Positions 18,991-29,133 of a stretch of DNA of 64,000 nucleotides are shown here, one piece after another. The stretch spans positions 124,001 to 188,000 of the forward strand of contig NZ_CP022353.1 of the NCBI RefSeq assembly GCF_002216685.1, given 5' to 3'. A program made the translations under genes and the position numbers. How positions within the stretch are numbered: position 1 is the first letter of the stretch; each line of letters begins with the position of its first letter. This stretch comes from Vibrio tarriae. Its GTDB lineage: Bacteria; Pseudomonadota; Gammaproteobacteria; Enterobacterales; Vibrionaceae. The notes under the pieces are model-generated. The model did not search any database and was not told where the DNA came from. It was given only the letters and a program-made list of their open reading frames with translations.

Positions 18991-20952
18991 TTATTTTTGT
19001 AAGTCGATGCGATACACCGCGAAGCCAACATCATCACTGGCGACTTGGGTCATCGGATATTGACCTTTTTGTTTAATAAACTGGGTGGCTTTATCGCTTG
19101 GTGAGGTTTCAAAGCGAATATCCAGCTTGGTTTTGCTGCTGATCGGAGCAAATGACCAGTTGTTGTCCGCACTTGGCGTCACTTCGCCTTTGTCCTTACT
19201 CACGCGAGCAATGTAATCGGCCACTACTGTGCGGTTTTCATCGGGTGAATCAAACGCGACAAACTCAGCGCCTGTGCCGGGGAATTTGTTGCTGTAGGCA
19301 CGATAGTTGTTGGTGGCGATCAAGAAGGTTTGTTGGTTATCAATCGGCTTACCTTGATAAGTCAGTTGCACGATGCGCTGTGAATTTGGGTTGATCAGTT
19401 TGCAGTCACCATCGTAGCGCGCAGGCTGAGTCACATCGATCTGGTAATTGACGCCATCAATCACATCAAAGTTGTAAGTGCGGAAACCATCCCAGTTGAT
19501 GAGCGATTGCGGTGCGCTAGACGTCACATCAATCTGGTTAAACTGGCCTGCTGAGCACTCTAACCACTCTTTAAGCTGCTGACCGCTCACTTTCATGGTG
19601 ACTAAGGTGTTCGGGTACAGGTAAAGGTCGGCGGCATTACGGAAAGTCAGCTCACCCGCTTCCACTTCAGTGAAACCGTTAGGATCGTCTTTACGGCCAC
19701 CGGCTTTGAAAGGCGCAGCAGCAGAAAGCACTGGCAAACCATCAAGGTTTGGATCGCCTTGGATAAAACGCTCGACATAATCTTTCTGCGCGAGGTTGAC
19801 GATTTGTACCGTTGGGTCATCTTGCACCAGTGATAAGAAGCTGTACATCACGTCGTTCGCTTTGCCGATTGGCTGGTTAACAAAGTCGCGTGTACCTTGA
19901 TGATCGTGTTGCAGCGCTTGCACCATAGTGGCATCGGCTTCGACAAGCGCTTTCTTATTGGCTTTGTCAAAGATTGGGCGAGCTTCGGATTGACCGGAAG
20001 TCACTGCCCAGCGACCTTGCTGCTTTTCTAAGGTCAGATCCATCACCCCAACATGGCTACCCCAACGGCCCGGCATCACAGCAGTCACGCCATTAATGGT
20101 GCCTTTATCGATGTCTGCGCCCGGTACATTAGCAAAATCTTTCCCTGGGAATACTGCGTGAGAGTGGCCAAAAGCAATCGCATCAATGCCTTTGACTTGG
20201 GTCAGATAGTAAACCGAGTTTTCTGCGCCAGCTTGGTATTCATCGGTGCTGATCCCAGAGTGGGGGATGGCGACAATCACATCCGCACCTTTGGCTTTCA
20301 TCTCAGGGATAAGTTTTTCTGCGGTCTGTTTGATATCGGCTGCGGTCACTTTACCTTCGAGATTTTTCTTATCCCACACCATGATTTGTGGCGGAACAAA
20401 TCCGATATAACCGACCTTGATGGTATGTGCCTCTCCATCGGTATCTTTAAAGCTGTGCTCTTTAATCACATAAGGCGTGAATAAGTGCTGACCTGTTTTG
20501 GCATCAAACACGTTGGCGTTGATGTAGGGGAAGGCGGCATCGTTGATGGTCTCTTTTAAAAACTCAAGGCCGTAGTTAAATTCGTGGTTACCTATGTTAC
20601 CCACATCATAACCTAGCGGATTCATGGCTTTATAAACGGGGTGTACTTCGCCAGCCTTGATGCCTTTCGCTGCTATGTAGTCACCCATTGGGCTACCTTG
20701 GATCAAATCACCGTTATCGACGAGCACACTGTTTTCGACTTCGGCGCGAGCTTGTTTGACAAGCGTGGCGGCGCGCGTCAGGCCAATTTGATTGGAGGCT
20801 TTATCTTTGTAGTAGTCATAATCCATCAAATTGGTATGAATATCCGTGGTTTCAACAATACGTAGTTTGATCGTATCGGCCATTACAGGGCCCGCCATAG
20901 CTAACAGGCCGCCAAGTACCGCTAAAGAAACAGGTTTGATCATCATGGTCAT
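18991..20952 (-). CDS. cpdB: 2',3'-cyclic-nucleotide phosphodiesterase / 3'-nucleotidase
   Basis: A 653-residue periplasmic enzyme that hydrolyses 2',3'-cyclic nucleotides and 3'-nucleotides to scavenge nucleosides and phosphate. A signal peptide ends at GPVMA, just before [16 protein letters not shown]. The metallophosphoesterase domain (about 27-300) has [21 protein letters not shown] and FGHSHAVF as metal ligands. The 5'-nucleotidase C-domain follows (about 360-560). The ATG at 20952 is 6 nt after GGAG; a GTG one codon upstream is too close. It has its own terminator. Confidence 0.95.
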   Translation of the reverse strand: MTMMIKPVSLAVLGGLLAMAGPVMADTIKLRIVETTDIHTNLMDYDYYKDKASNQIGLTRAATLVKQARAEVENSVLVDNGDLIQGSPMGDYIAAKGIKAGEVHPVYKAMNPLGYDVGNIGNHEFNYGLEFLKETINDAAFPYINANVFDAKTGQHLFTPYVIKEHSFKDTDGEAHTIKVGYIGFVPPQIMVWDKKNLEGKVTAADIKQTAEKLIPEMKAKGADVIVAIPHSGISTDEYQAGAENSVYYLTQVKGIDAIAFGHSHAVFPGKDFANVPGADIDKGTINGVTAVMPGRWGSHVGVMDLTLEKQQGRWAVTSGQSEARPIFDKANKKALVEADATMVQALQHDHQGTRDFVNQPIGKANDVMYSFLSLVQDDPTVQIVNLAQKDYVERFIQGDPNLDGLPVLSAAAPFKAGGRKDDPNGFTEVEAGELTFRNAADLYLYPNTLVTMKVSGQQLKEWLECSAGQFNQIDVTSSAPQSLINWDGFRTYNFDVIDGVNYQIDVTQPARYDGDCKLINPNSQRIVQLTYQGKPIDNQQTFLIATNNYRAYSNKFPGTGAEFVAFDSPDENRTVVADYIARVSKDKGEVTPSADNNWSFAPISSKTKLDIRFETSPSDKATQFIKQKGQYPMTQVASDDVGFAVYRIDLQK

Positions 20953-21267
20953 CACAGACTCCAGAATGAGTGAAGAAGGGGAAATAAAAACAACTCGATA
21001 AATGTAACAAAAGTCGATGAAACAAAGGTTTCACTCATAACTAAATTGTGATGTAGCGCGATACCTTTATCTGAAATTGCCCGGTGGATCCCAGTTGGCA
21101 TGCTGCCGTTGTCCTGACTGCGTCGAGTAATCTGCTGAGCTTAGGCTTTTATGCCCATTTCGCTCCGCTTATATCAGCTTTTGGAATAAAAAATGAAATT
21201 ATAGAATTTCAGGTAATAACCGTAACTGCTCATAATGCCTGCAACAGACCAATTAAGGATCAAGATT
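20953..21267. other. Intergenic region between cpdB and cobA
   Basis: About 315 bp between divergent genes. It holds a small perfect inverted repeat TGAAAC-AAAG-GTTTCA at 21018-21033 and an AT-rich stretch near 21181-21215 that may carry the cobA-cys promoter. I see no convincing -35/-10 pair. CysB control would be expected for this operon, but its sites have a loose consensus and I cannot place them. No gene is visible. Confidence 0.5.
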
Positions 21268-22134
21268 ATGGCGCAGGATGCGGTAACTCCCCTTCGTAAA
21301 ACCCCCCGCTTAGCCGTTGTAGAAGGCTCAGGTTATGTGCGTGCCGCGCGCAGCCAACTGCAAGCAGGAGAAGTGGCGCTGGTGGGCGCAGGCCCAGGCG
21401 ATCCTGAGCTACTCACAGTCAAAGCACTCAGTTATCTCCAACAAGCGGATGTGGTGCTCTACGACTACTTAGTGTCCGATGAAATCATGGCGCTCATCCC
21501 AAGCGAGACGATTTTAGTCTGTGTGGGGAAACGCGCAGGCCATCACAGTGTACCGCAGGAGAAAACCAATCAACTCTTGGTCGATTTTGCCCGTCAAGGT
21601 TATCGCGTGGTGCGCATCAAAGGCGGCGACCCTTTTATGTTTGGCCGCGGTGGTGAAGAGCTAGAAGTGCTGTTTGAAGCTGGCGTGAAATTTCAGGTTG
21701 TCCCCGGCATCACCGCAGCTGCTGGTGCAACGGCGTATGCTGGCATTCCGCTCACTCATCGTGATTACGCCCAATCAGCGCTGTTTGTCACCGGCCATTT
21801 AAAAGCGCAAGCCGAGGATTTGGATTGGTCAACGCTGGCGCGTGGTAAGCAAACCTTAGTGATTTACATGGGCTTGAGCAACGCTGCGGCAATCGCTGAA
21901 CAGCTCCAGTTGCATGGCCGCCAAGCGAGCACGCCCGTGGCAATCATTGAACGTGGCACTCAAGTCAATCAGCAGGTGCTGATTGGCACATTGCAAACTT
22001 TGCCCAGTTTAGCCAGCCAAGCGCAATCTCCAGCGCTGATTGTGGTGGGGGAAGTGGTCGCGCTTGCCGCCAAGCTGCACTGGTTTGGCGAACAAGGCGC
22101 AACACAGCAGCTTGATGCGGCGCAGTCAGCGTAA
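21268..22134 (+). CDS. cobA: Uroporphyrinogen-III C-methyltransferase
   Basis: A 288-residue SAM-dependent enzyme making precorrin-2 for siroheme (and possibly cobalamin). Motifs: [19 protein letters not shown] (about residues 36-54), [17 protein letters not shown] and [11 protein letters not shown]. Only the CobA/CysGA methyltransferase part is present; the dehydrogenase/chelatase half of a full CysG (457 residues) is missing and must be encoded elsewhere. The ATG at 21268 has AAGGA 8 nt upstream. It precedes cysDNC, consistent with a role in making the sulfite reductase cofactor. Confidence 0.92.
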   Translation: MAQDAVTPLRKTPRLAVVEGSGYVRAARSQLQAGEVALVGAGPGDPELLTVKALSYLQQADVVLYDYLVSDEIMALIPSETILVCVGKRAGHHSVPQEKTNQLLVDFARQGYRVVRIKGGDPFMFGRGGEELEVLFEAGVKFQVVPGITAAAGATAYAGIPLTHRDYAQSALFVTGHLKAQAEDLDWSTLARGKQTLVIYMGLSNAAAIAEQLQLHGRQASTPVAIIERGTQVNQQVLIGTLQTLPSLASQAQSPALIVVGEVVALAAKLHWFGEQGATQQLDAAQSA

Positions 22135-22180
22135 GGTGCAGCACTCATCTTCTTGGTCACTACTTAAAATTTCACACTAC

Positions 22181-22202
22181 GGCGCTGCTTAAGGGCAGCG
22201 CC
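22181..22202 (+). other. Hairpin between cobA and cysD
   Basis: A perfect 8-bp inverted repeat GGCGCTGC (22181-22188) / GCAGCGCC (22195-22202) with a 6-nt loop, without a T run. It lies 34 nt before cysD and may affect relative expression or mRNA stability of the two genes. Confidence 0.6.
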
Positions 22203-22236
22203 CAGCCGTCAGGCAAGCGAAAAGGAAGCAGGTAAA

Positions 22237-23145
22237 ATGGATCAACAACGTTTAACCCATTTAAAACAGTTGGAAGCAGAAAGTATCCACATCATTCGTG
22301 AAGTGGCGGCAGAATTTGATAATCCGGTGATGATGTACTCGATTGGTAAGGACTCATCGGTGATGTTGCATTTGGCGCGTAAAGCGTTCTATCCGGGCAA
22401 AATTCCGTTTCCTTTGCTGCATGTTGATACCGACTGGAAGTTTCGCGACATGATCGCGTTTCGCGATGCAACGGCAAAAAAATACGGCTTTGAGCTGTTG
22501 GTGCATAAAAATCCGGAAGGAATCGCTGCAGGAATTAACCCGTTCGTGCATGGTTCTTCCAAACACACCGACATCATGAAAACCCAAGGCTTGAAGCAAG
22601 CATTGAACAAATATGGCTTTGATGCAGCTTTTGGTGGGGCGCGTCGTGATGAAGAGAAATCGCGTGCCAAAGAGCGTGTCTACTCTTTCCGCGATAAAAA
22701 CCACACTTGGGATCCGAAAAATCAGCGCCCAGAGCTATGGCGAACCTATAACGGCCAAATCAACAAAGGCGAAAGCATTCGCGTGTTCCCACTCTCTAAC
22801 TGGACTGAACTGGATATTTGGCAATACATCTATTTGGAAAATATTGAAATAGTGCCTCTGTATTTGGCTGATGTACGCCCGGTTGTACAGCGTGATGGCA
22901 TGCTGATCATGGTGGATGATGAGCGCATGGAACTGCGTGAAGGTGAGCAGATTGAACACAAAAGCGTGCGTTTCCGCACTTTAGGTTGTTACCCACTGAC
23001 TGGGGCCATTGAGTCACAGGCCAACACACTGACCGAAATTATTGAAGAGATGTTGGTGGCGACGTCGAGTGAGCGTCAAGGCCGCGCGATCGACCACGAT
23101 CAGTCGGGATCAATGGAACTGAAAAAACGTCAAGGTTACTTCTAA
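22237..23145 (+). CDS. cysD: Sulfate adenylyltransferase subunit 2 (ATP sulfurylase)
   Basis: CysD, 302 residues, the catalytic small subunit that joins sulfate and ATP to make APS. The PP-loop motif [19 protein letters not shown] (about residues 32-50) and the conserved [16 protein letters not shown] are present. It works as a complex with the GTPase CysN, encoded 17 nt downstream. AAGGAAG ribosome site. Confidence 0.97.
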   Translation: MDQQRLTHLKQLEAESIHIIREVAAEFDNPVMMYSIGKDSSVMLHLARKAFYPGKIPFPLLHVDTDWKFRDMIAFRDATAKKYGFELLVHKNPEGIAAGINPFVHGSSKHTDIMKTQGLKQALNKYGFDAAFGGARRDEEKSRAKERVYSFRDKNHTWDPKNQRPELWRTYNGQINKGESIRVFPLSNWTELDIWQYIYLENIEIVPLYLADVRPVVQRDGMLIMVDDERMELREGEQIEHKSVRFRTLGCYPLTGAIESQANTLTEIIEEMLVATSSERQGRAIDHDQSGSMELKKRQGYF

Positions 23146-23162
23146 GGATCGAAGGGAAGCGT

Positions 23163-24593
23163 ATGAACAATGCAGTGAAAGAACAGCTCGCTGAGCTCGG
23201 TATTGAAGGTTACCTCAATCAGCATCAACACAAATCGTTACTGAGATTCTTAACTTGTGGCTCGGTCGATGATGGTAAAAGCACTCTGATTGGTCGTTTG
23301 CTTCACGACTCAAAACAGATTTATGAAGATCAACTGGCCGCCGTCCATAACGATAGCCAGCGGGTTGGCACCACGGGCAGTCGCCCAGACTTAGCGCTGT
23401 TGGTGGATGGCTTGCAAGCTGAGCGTGAACAAGGCATCACGATTGATGTGGCGTATCGTTATTTCTCAACCCAGAAACGCAAATTCATCATTTCCGATAC
23501 CCCAGGGCATGAGCAGTACACCCGTAATATGGCCACCGGTGCATCGACTTGTGATCTGGCGGTGATCTTGATTGACGCGCGTAAAGGCGTGCTGGATCAA
23601 ACGCGTCGTCACTCATTTATCTCCAACTTACTTGGATTGAAACACTTTATTGTGGCGGTCAACAAAATGGATCTGGTCGATTATTCGCAAGATCGTTTTG
23701 AACAGATCCGCGCAGAATATCTTGAGTTCTCTAAGCACTTGCAAGGTGAAACCGAGATTCAGATCATCCCGCTTTCGGCGTTGGAAGGCGATAACGTGGT
23801 CGAAAAAAGCCGTTTGATGGATTGGTATCAAGGCCCATCTCTGCTTGAGCTACTGGAAAATGTCGATATTGATCGCGACAAGAGCAGCGGTGCGTTTCGT
23901 TTCCCAGTACAGTATGTGAATCGCCCTAACCTCGATTTTCGCGGTTTCGCGGGTACGATTGCTTCTGGAGTGGTGAAAGTCGGCGATAAAATCAAAGCGC
24001 TGCCATCGGGGAAAACCTCAACCGTGACAAGGATTGTGACTTTTGATGGCGATTTGCCTCAAGCACAAGCTGGTTTGGCGGTCACTTTGACACTGGCTGA
24101 TGAAATTGATATCAGCCGTGGTGATTTGATTGTGCTGGAAAGTGCGCAAGTCGACAGCACTAACCATTTGCTGGCCGATGTAGTGTGGATGACAGAACAG
24201 CCGCTGCAAGTGGGCCGTGATTACGATATTAAAATCGCGGGCAAGAAAACCGTCGGTCAAGTAAAAGCTGTGCGTCATCAATACGACATCAATAACTTGT
24301 CGACCTACCATGCCGAGAGTTTACCTCTTAATGGGATTGGGTTGTGCGAATGGACGTTTACCCAAACTGTCGCGCTTGATAAGTATCTGGATTGTGCCGA
24401 TACCGGTGGTTTCATCATTATCGACCGCCTGACAAACGTGACCGTTGGCGCGGGTTTAGTGCGTGACAGTTTGCAAAATATTGCGGGTCAAACCGAGCAA
24501 TTTTCACCCTTTGAACTTGAGCTCAATGCCTTGGTGCGTAAGCACTTCCCACATTGGCAAGCGATTGATTTAAGCCGCTTAGATAAAGCGTGA
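23163..24593 (+). CDS. cysN: Sulfate adenylyltransferase subunit 1 (GTPase)
   Basis: CysN, 476 residues, an EF-Tu-like GTPase that drives APS formation by CysD. G-motifs: [20 protein letters not shown] (about residues 32-51), effector region [25 protein letters not shown] and NKMDLVDYS. Beta-barrel domains 2 and 3 follow. No APS kinase domain is fused; cysC is a separate gene 10 nt downstream. Ribosome site GAAGGGAAG. Confidence 0.97.
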   Translation: MNNAVKEQLAELGIEGYLNQHQHKSLLRFLTCGSVDDGKSTLIGRLLHDSKQIYEDQLAAVHNDSQRVGTTGSRPDLALLVDGLQAEREQGITIDVAYRYFSTQKRKFIISDTPGHEQYTRNMATGASTCDLAVILIDARKGVLDQTRRHSFISNLLGLKHFIVAVNKMDLVDYSQDRFEQIRAEYLEFSKHLQGETEIQIIPLSALEGDNVVEKSRLMDWYQGPSLLELLENVDIDRDKSSGAFRFPVQYVNRPNLDFRGFAGTIASGVVKVGDKIKALPSGKTSTVTRIVTFDGDLPQAQAGLAVTLTLADEIDISRGDLIVLESAQVDSTNHLLADVVWMTEQPLQVGRDYDIKIAGKKTVGQVKAVRHQYDINNLSTYHAESLPLNGIGLCEWTFTQTVALDKYLDCADTGGFIIIDRLTNVTVGAGLVRDSLQNIAGQTEQFSPFELELNALVRKHFPHWQAIDLSRLDKA

Positions 24594-24603
24594 GTGAGGA
24601 TGG

Positions 24604-25251
24604 ATGAGTAAGCAAGCAGACAGCCTGCGCTTTGAACAAGATGCCAAGCCAGAGAATGTGGTGTGGCATCGTCATGCGGTGGATAAAGCGCAACGTGCGG
24701 CGCTGAAACAGCAGCACCCTGCGGTACTCTGGTTTACCGGTTTATCGGGGGCGGGCAAATCGACCGTGGCAGGAGCGCTTGAGAACCGTTTAGCGGCGCT
24801 TGGGTATCACACCTATCTGCTGGATGGCGATAACGTGCGTCACGGTTTGTGTAGTGATCTCGGTTTTTCTGAGCAGGATAGGCGGGAAAACATTCGCCGT
24901 ATTGGTGAGCTTGCCAAGCTGATGGCGGATGCGGGGTTGATTGTGCTGACCGCGTTTATTTCACCTCATCGCGCTGAGCGCCAAATGGTGCGTGACTTGT
25001 TGCCAAATGGCGAGTTTCTTGAAGTGTACGTCAATACATCACTCGATGTGTGCGAAGCGCGTGACCCGAAAGGCTTGTACAAAAAGGCGCGCGCCGGAGA
25101 AATTCGCCAATTTACCGGGATTGATTCAGCCTATGAAGCGCCGCTCAATCCGGATATCGATTTACCGGCGGGTGAAAAAAGCGTGGATGAGTTGGTGGCT
25201 CAGTGCCTTACTGAGTTAGCCAAACGTAATATCATTCAGCATCAAGGCTAA
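24604..25251 (+). CDS. cysC: Adenylylsulfate (APS) kinase
   Basis: CysC, 215 residues, phosphorylates APS to PAPS. The P-loop is [18 protein letters not shown] (around residues 43-60) and [20 protein letters not shown] follows. Later motifs [16 protein letters not shown] and [14 protein letters not shown] are standard. Last gene of the cobA-cysDNC cluster, followed by a strong terminator. No sulfate permease gene lies between cysN and cysC here. Confidence 0.97.
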   Translation: MSKQADSLRFEQDAKPENVVWHRHAVDKAQRAALKQQHPAVLWFTGLSGAGKSTVAGALENRLAALGYHTYLLDGDNVRHGLCSDLGFSEQDRRENIRRIGELAKLMADAGLIVLTAFISPHRAERQMVRDLLPNGEFLEVYVNTSLDVCEARDPKGLYKKARAGEIRQFTGIDSAYEAPLNPDIDLPAGEKSVDELVAQCLTELAKRNIIQHQG

Positions 25252-25278
25252 CTATTTAGATTCAAAGCCAATACAAGC

Positions 25279-25307
25279 AAAAAGCGACCATCCGGTCGCT
25301 TTTTTTT
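25279..25307. terminator. Terminator after cysC
   Basis: AGCGACC (25283-25289) / GGTCGCT (25294-25300) stem with an ATCC loop, a T run to 25307 and an A run on the left. It can serve both cysC and the convergent gene at 25332. Confidence 0.93.
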
Positions 25308-25331
25308 GATCGCTTGATTTACGGCATGTCA

Positions 25332-26231
25332 TCAGACGGTGTGGTGAATCGAGCTGCTGCTCACTTCGGTCTGTACGGTGAATTTCTGAGTCAGCAGCGC
25401 GACCAGTTGATCGTAGTAAGTCATGTTGGGTTTGTTACCGAGCAGTCGACACAGTTCATTGCCGGTTGGGCTAAAACGATAATAGATCAGGCGCACGCCT
25501 TTGCTGGTTGGCTGCAGATGCAGATTTTTACCCTGATAGCTAAGGAGTAGGGCGGGTTCGGCTTCAATCTCGCCCGATTCCAATTCCGTTGCGTGCAAAA
25601 GACCCAGCTCAATCAATACCAACAAGCTGGAATAAGGCAGTTGATGATTGCCTATATTGATGGCTTGGGTGGTAATGCGCTTGCCGAGACTAAACAAGCT
25701 ATTTTGCGCTTTGTAGCCAATCAGCAATTTCAAGCTGGTGTCTGAGCCAAAACTGCACGCCAGCGCGGCGGCGCGTTGTAAAATCTGCGCTTCTTTGGGC
25801 GTCATATCCTGCAGTACCTTCAGCGCTTTCATGGAGGTAAAGCCGGGATTGGTCACTTCACGTTTCAGCACTTGCGCCCACAGGCGCTGCATGGAGCTAT
25901 TGTGAATGTCCTGCGCCATATCAAAAAAGCGATATAGCCAATCTTGGTCTGGGTCGCCAGCGCTTTCATTACGACAAGAGCTGTGCGCAAGCTTAATGAT
26001 CTGCTCTAAGTTTTTCTGGCGCTGCTCTTTACGTTGTCGCTCACGATGTACTGCTCGTTCTAATGCGCTGTTTTCCGGCGATTCTGTTAATAGCTGGGCA
26101 TCTAAGCCGTGATGACGGGCGATAACCAAAATGCGGCTACCACTGTCTTTGACGTAATGGGAGTGGGTTCGTTTCTCTTGGCTCTGTTGAGAGTCATGCT
26201 CGATCACAACAGGCGTCATATTGTCCGCCAT
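25332..26231 (-). CDS. TIGR03899-type protein of unknown function
   Basis: A 299-residue protein that I recognise as the TIGR03899 (DUF2806-like) family of Vibrio and relatives; function unknown. Seen in it: an acidic/polar N-terminus, a highly charged helical stretch (ERAVHRERQRKEQRQKNLEQ, about 58-77) that may be a coiled coil, then a mixed domain with DWLYRFFDMAQDIHNSSMQR. No signal peptide or membrane segment, so cytoplasmic. It stands alone, convergent with cysC and divergent from a small membrane-peptide gene. Confidence 0.75.
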   Translation of the reverse strand: MADNMTPVVIEHDSQQSQEKRTHSHYVKDSGSRILVIARHHGLDAQLLTESPENSALERAVHRERQRKEQRQKNLEQIIKLAHSSCRNESAGDPDQDWLYRFFDMAQDIHNSSMQRLWAQVLKREVTNPGFTSMKALKVLQDMTPKEAQILQRAAALACSFGSDTSLKLLIGYKAQNSLFSLGKRITTQAINIGNHQLPYSSLLVLIELGLLHATELESGEIEAEPALLLSYQGKNLHLQPTSKGVRLIYYRFSPTGNELCRLLGNKPNMTYYDQLVALLTQKFTVQTEVSSSSIHHTV

Positions 26232-26390
26232 GCGCTACCTGAAAGCCTCTGCTGCGTTTTTAGTCTGCTGTAAAATTTACTCTGTTCGCCGCTGACCAGC
26301 CAGTGAAACTCTCTGACTTAGCGCACAATTTTGTGCTATCACAAATGATAATAAATTGTTAAAGTTGTTATTGTTCTTTGTGGGGTGGCT
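26232..26390 (+). promoter_or_regulatory. Intergenic region with overlapping palindromes
   Basis: Between the TIGR03899 gene and the small ORF. GCACAA-TT-TTGTGC (26323-26336) overlaps TTTGTG-CTAT-CACAAA (26330-26345), giving three alternating CACAA/TTGTG half-sites. An extended -10-like TGATAATAA follows (26346-26354). The layout looks like an operator and promoter for the rightward small ORF. The 4-nt spacing does not fit a CRP site. The acting regulator is unknown. Confidence 0.45.
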
Positions 26391-26495
26391 ATGAAGTATT
26401 GGAAAGAGCGCAAATTGGCCAAGTACCTATCGCTATTAATCTTATTTATCGGCTATTTCTCGGTACTGGCGTATCTATCAAAATATTTGGTGTAA
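26391..26495 (+). CDS. Small single-pass membrane peptide, 34 residues
   Basis: ATG at 26391 gives a 34-residue peptide: a basic N-terminus (MKYWKERKLAKY) followed by one hydrophobic segment (LSLLILFIGYFSVLAYL), then SKYLV. The arginine/lysine pattern predicts N-in topology in the inner membrane. A G-rich ribosome site (GGGGTGG) precedes the start, operator-like palindromes lie upstream and a strong hairpin lies just after the stop, which together suggest an independent gene. A longer overlapping frame (69 codons) has no such features. I do not recognise the family. Confidence 0.5.
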   Translation: MKYWKERKLAKYLSLLILFIGYFSVLAYLSKYLV

Positions 26496-26531
26496 CCTCC
26501 CCGCGCAAGCGCAGGGAGGGCGCAGCGTTTT
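26496..26531 (+). terminator. Hairpin after the small membrane-peptide gene
   Basis: CCTCCC (26496-26501) pairs with GGGAGG (26514-26519), with an inner GCGC-AA-GCGC stem. A short T tract follows eight bases later (26529-26532). It begins right after the small ORF stop and also lies just past the end of the convergent DUF3299 gene. The gap before the T tract makes it an imperfect terminator. Confidence 0.55.
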
Positions 26532-26541
26532 CTCTCTGCGG

Positions 26542-27063
26542 TTACATATCGTCGTATTCGGCGATCTCGGTACCGATAATGGTATAAGCCGTTTCCGCTA
26601 GATCATGACTGAGTGCTTCGGTTTTCAATTCCCCAATCACATAAATCACATCCCACAGCTCTTGGATCGGAGCACCTTTAGGAAACTTGACGTAAATAAT
26701 CTGGTTAGGTGGCGGTGGTGGCACGTGAATACACGCACCAAAGTAAGGCACCAATAAAAACTCGGTGACCTTTTTATCATCGCCTTCAAGCGGGATCACA
26801 AAGCCGGGGATTTTGACCCGACTGCCGTTCAGCTCCTTACGGACCGTGCCAATCTGTTGCTGCTTGGCTGGTTCATTACCGTTATGATCCGGCATCGGCA
26901 TACCTTGTTGATCAAACAAGTTGCGCTCATTTTCTGGAATGAGATCGAGCCAGTCGAGTTGTAACACATCCTGCTCACTGGCAGTGGTGTCTTGATTAGC
27001 CAATAGTGGCGTTGAGAACAGCGGCGCCATGATGAGGCTCGCTATCAACATAAAACGTTTCAT
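26542..27063 (-). CDS. DUF3299 periplasmic protein of the zrg zinc locus
   Basis: A 173-residue protein with a signal peptide (MKRFMLIASLIMAPLFSTPLLA) and a DUF3299 domain: GSRVKIPGFVIPLEGDDKKVTEF (about 80-102) and FGACIHVPPPPPNQIIYV (about 108-125). The Cys and His of GACIH are candidates for metal binding (inference). It is the last gene of a five-gene leftward operon with an ABC transporter and zrgA. I recall this operon in V. cholerae as the Zur-regulated zrgABCDE zinc-uptake locus; I do not assign the letter of this gene. Confidence 0.8.
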   Translation of the reverse strand: MKRFMLIASLIMAPLFSTPLLANQDTTASEQDVLQLDWLDLIPENERNLFDQQGMPMPDHNGNEPAKQQQIGTVRKELNGSRVKIPGFVIPLEGDDKKVTEFLLVPYFGACIHVPPPPPNQIIYVKFPKGAPIQELWDVIYVIGELKTEALSHDLAETAYTIIGTEIAEYDDM

Positions 27064-27115
27064 CGAATGCTTCCTTGTGATCCTTCTCGTTGTGAGTCAG
27101 TCACCTATTTTATTC

Positions 27116-28375
27116 CTATAAGCGAATGGTCATGCCATCACTGAGCGATTGTCGATAAGCGCGCAGTGCGGGAATAAAGCCAATCACTATACCTGCCAGT
27201 TGTACGCAGCCGAGCAACTGCCATTCATAAGCGGTTAACCCAGCCAGCGCAATTTGAATGCCGTACTGGCTTGCAATCAGTGGCGCGGCGAGCGCCAGTA
27301 GCAGATAAAGCACACTCACGCCAAGCAGGATGCCCACGAGTGTCAGTACACTTGCTTCGCTGACCAGCAAAGCAAACACATGCTGTGGCCTTGCGCCCAT
27401 TGCACGTAAGATCGACATCTCTCTGCGCCGCTCTTGTAAGCTGGTCAGCAAGCTACTGAGCATGCCGAGCAACCCTGCTACCACCACAAAAACGGAGACA
27501 GCCATCAGTGCTTGTTCAGCGACGGACATCATACCCCACAGTTCATGCAGTGCTACGCCGGGCATGATAGCGCTGAGCGGCTCTTGCGGATAGTCATTGA
27601 TCTGCCGCTGCAGGGCAAAAGTTTGGATTTTTGATTTGAGTCCAACCAGCATGGCGGTGATCTGCTTAGGCGTGAAATCACGCTGTGCCAGTTGTTCGGC
27701 GCTGGGTTGATGGCCAAGATTGGCACCGGACTCCCAACCGACATGGATCGCCTCTATCGCTTCTAAGGAAACATGCACAGTTTTATCAACTGGGGTGCCC
27801 GTGGGAGCCAAAATGCCGACCACAGTAAAGGGCAGGTTATCGTGGCGGCTAAAGCCGACATCACTGATGCCATGGGCGATGATAATTTGGCTGCCGACTT
27901 GATAGCCAAGCGTTTGGGCGACATCGGCGCCAATCACGGTTTCAAATAACCCATTGAACTCTCGCCCTTGGGAAAAAGTCAGTGGTTGCTTACTTCCGTA
28001 ACGATAATGTTCAAAATAGTTGTGATTGGTGCCAAGTACGCGAAATCCTTTATGTGAATCACCTAAAGAGATCGGAATAGCCCATTTCACCGCCGGGTGC
28101 TGGCTAAATTCTTGGTAACTTTTCCAATCAATATTGTTGGTGGCATTGCCAATCCGAAACACGGAATAGAGCAGTAAATTAACCTGCCCTGAGCGTCCGC
28201 CGACGATCAAATCGGTACCGGAAATGGTATTGGCAAAACTCTCTTTCGCTTGAGTGCGGATGCGCTCTACCCCGAGCAGTAACACCACGGCGATAGCAAC
28301 GGTTAACACGGTGAGCAGAGCCGTTGCTTTGCGGTTGAGTAGGCTTTTCCACGCTAAATTCAGGATAACTTTCAT
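27116..28375 (-). CDS. MacB/FtsX-type ABC transporter permease (zrg locus)
   Basis: A 419-residue inner-membrane protein: one N-terminal membrane segment (ATALLTVLTVAIAVVLLLG), a large periplasmic MacB-type domain (about 45-270), then three C-terminal membrane segments with the FtsX block RRREMSILRAMGARPQHVF (about 320-338). This is the topology of type VII ABC systems (MacB, LolCE, FtsX), not of classic metal importers such as ZnuB. The ATG at 28375 overlaps the ATPase stop (ATGA) and has GGAGG 6 nt upstream. It works with the ATPase encoded just upstream. Confidence 0.87.
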   Translation of the reverse strand: MKVILNLAWKSLLNRKATALLTVLTVAIAVVLLLGVERIRTQAKESFANTISGTDLIVGGRSGQVNLLLYSVFRIGNATNNIDWKSYQEFSQHPAVKWAIPISLGDSHKGFRVLGTNHNYFEHYRYGSKQPLTFSQGREFNGLFETVIGADVAQTLGYQVGSQIIIAHGISDVGFSRHDNLPFTVVGILAPTGTPVDKTVHVSLEAIEAIHVGWESGANLGHQPSAEQLAQRDFTPKQITAMLVGLKSKIQTFALQRQINDYPQEPLSAIMPGVALHELWGMMSVAEQALMAVSVFVVVAGLLGMLSSLLTSLQERRREMSILRAMGARPQHVFALLVSEASVLTLVGILLGVSVLYLLLALAAPLIASQYGIQIALAGLTAYEWQLLGCVQLAGIVIGFIPALRAYRQSLSDGMTIRL

Positions 28376-29091
28376 TGCCAACCTCCTGCACGATTGAGAG
28401 TAGGTAAGTGAACACTTCGCTCAAAAAGCTTTTCCAGTGTTGGGTCATGGCTAACAAAAACTAAAGTGGAACCGACTCGCTCCGCTTCTTCACGCAGCAG
28501 AGCAATAAAAGCTTCACGGTTATCGTAATCGAGGGCAGACGTGGGTTCGTCGGCGATGATGAGTTGCGGCTCACCCATCAGTGCTCGCGCCGCGGCGACG
28601 CGTTGCTGCTGGCCGATACTGAGTTCGGTCACGGATTTATTCAGTAAAGCGCTTGGCAGATGCAATCTTTCCAACAGTGATTGCGCTTTGTGCGATAAGG
28701 GACCATCCACTTGCTGTTTACGCAACGCGGAAAAGTGGCATGGTAAGGTCACGTTATCTAACACCGACAGATAAGGCAGCAGATTAAATTGTTGGAAAAT
28801 ATAGCCTATATGGTCGGCGCGGAAGCGATCGCGCTGACTGGCACTCAAGCGGCTTAAGTCACTGCCAAGTAAAGAGACGACACCTTGTGTTGCGGTATTA
28901 ATGCCGGTTAAAAGGCTAAGTAACGTGGACTTGCCGCAGCCACTGGGGCCTTTGACAAACAGGTGTTCACCCCGAGCAATCTGTAAATGGGCAATATCCA
29001 AGGTGGGTGAGCTGGCTCCCGGCCAACAGAACACCACATCATTCAACTCAATCACGGATGAAGTAGGATCAGAACGGTGAGCAGGCATCAT
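28372..29091 (-). CDS. ABC transporter ATPase, LolD/MacB type (zrg locus)
   Basis: A 239-residue ATPase with Walker A GPSGCGKSTLLSLLTGI (about residues 53-69), Q-loop FQQFNLLPYLSVLDNV, signature LSIGQQQRVAAARAL, Walker B LIIADEPTSALD and switch histidine FVSHD. It is of the LolD/MacB/FtsE subgroup, matching the FtsX-type permease that follows. Two ATG codons in a row begin the gene; the second, at 29088, is better spaced from GGAG. A strong 11-bp hairpin separates it from zrgA. Confidence 0.9.
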   Translation of the reverse strand: MMPAHRSDPTSSVIELNDVVFCWPGASSPTLDIAHLQIARGEHLFVKGPSGCGKSTLLSLLTGINTATQGVVSLLGSDLSRLSASQRDRFRADHIGYIFQQFNLLPYLSVLDNVTLPCHFSALRKQQVDGPLSHKAQSLLERLHLPSALLNKSVTELSIGQQQRVAAARALMGEPQLIIADEPTSALDYDNREAFIALLREEAERVGSTLVFVSHDPTLEKLFERSVHLPTLNRAGGWQ

Positions 29092-29133
29092 GGCTCCTCA
29101 TGTGTGCAGGGAAAATCAAAGCATCTCCAATGA

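Noticed and set aside
26330..26345. Possible CRP site TTTGTGCTATCACAAA
   Set aside because: The TGTG and CACA half-sites are 4 nt apart; CRP needs 8 between these tetramers. Kept only as an unassigned palindrome.
26378..26587. 69-codon rightward frame overlapping the 34-residue peptide
   Set aside because: It has no ribosome site, crosses the strong hairpin at 26496-26519 and overlaps the convergent DUF3299 gene; the shorter frame has better signals.
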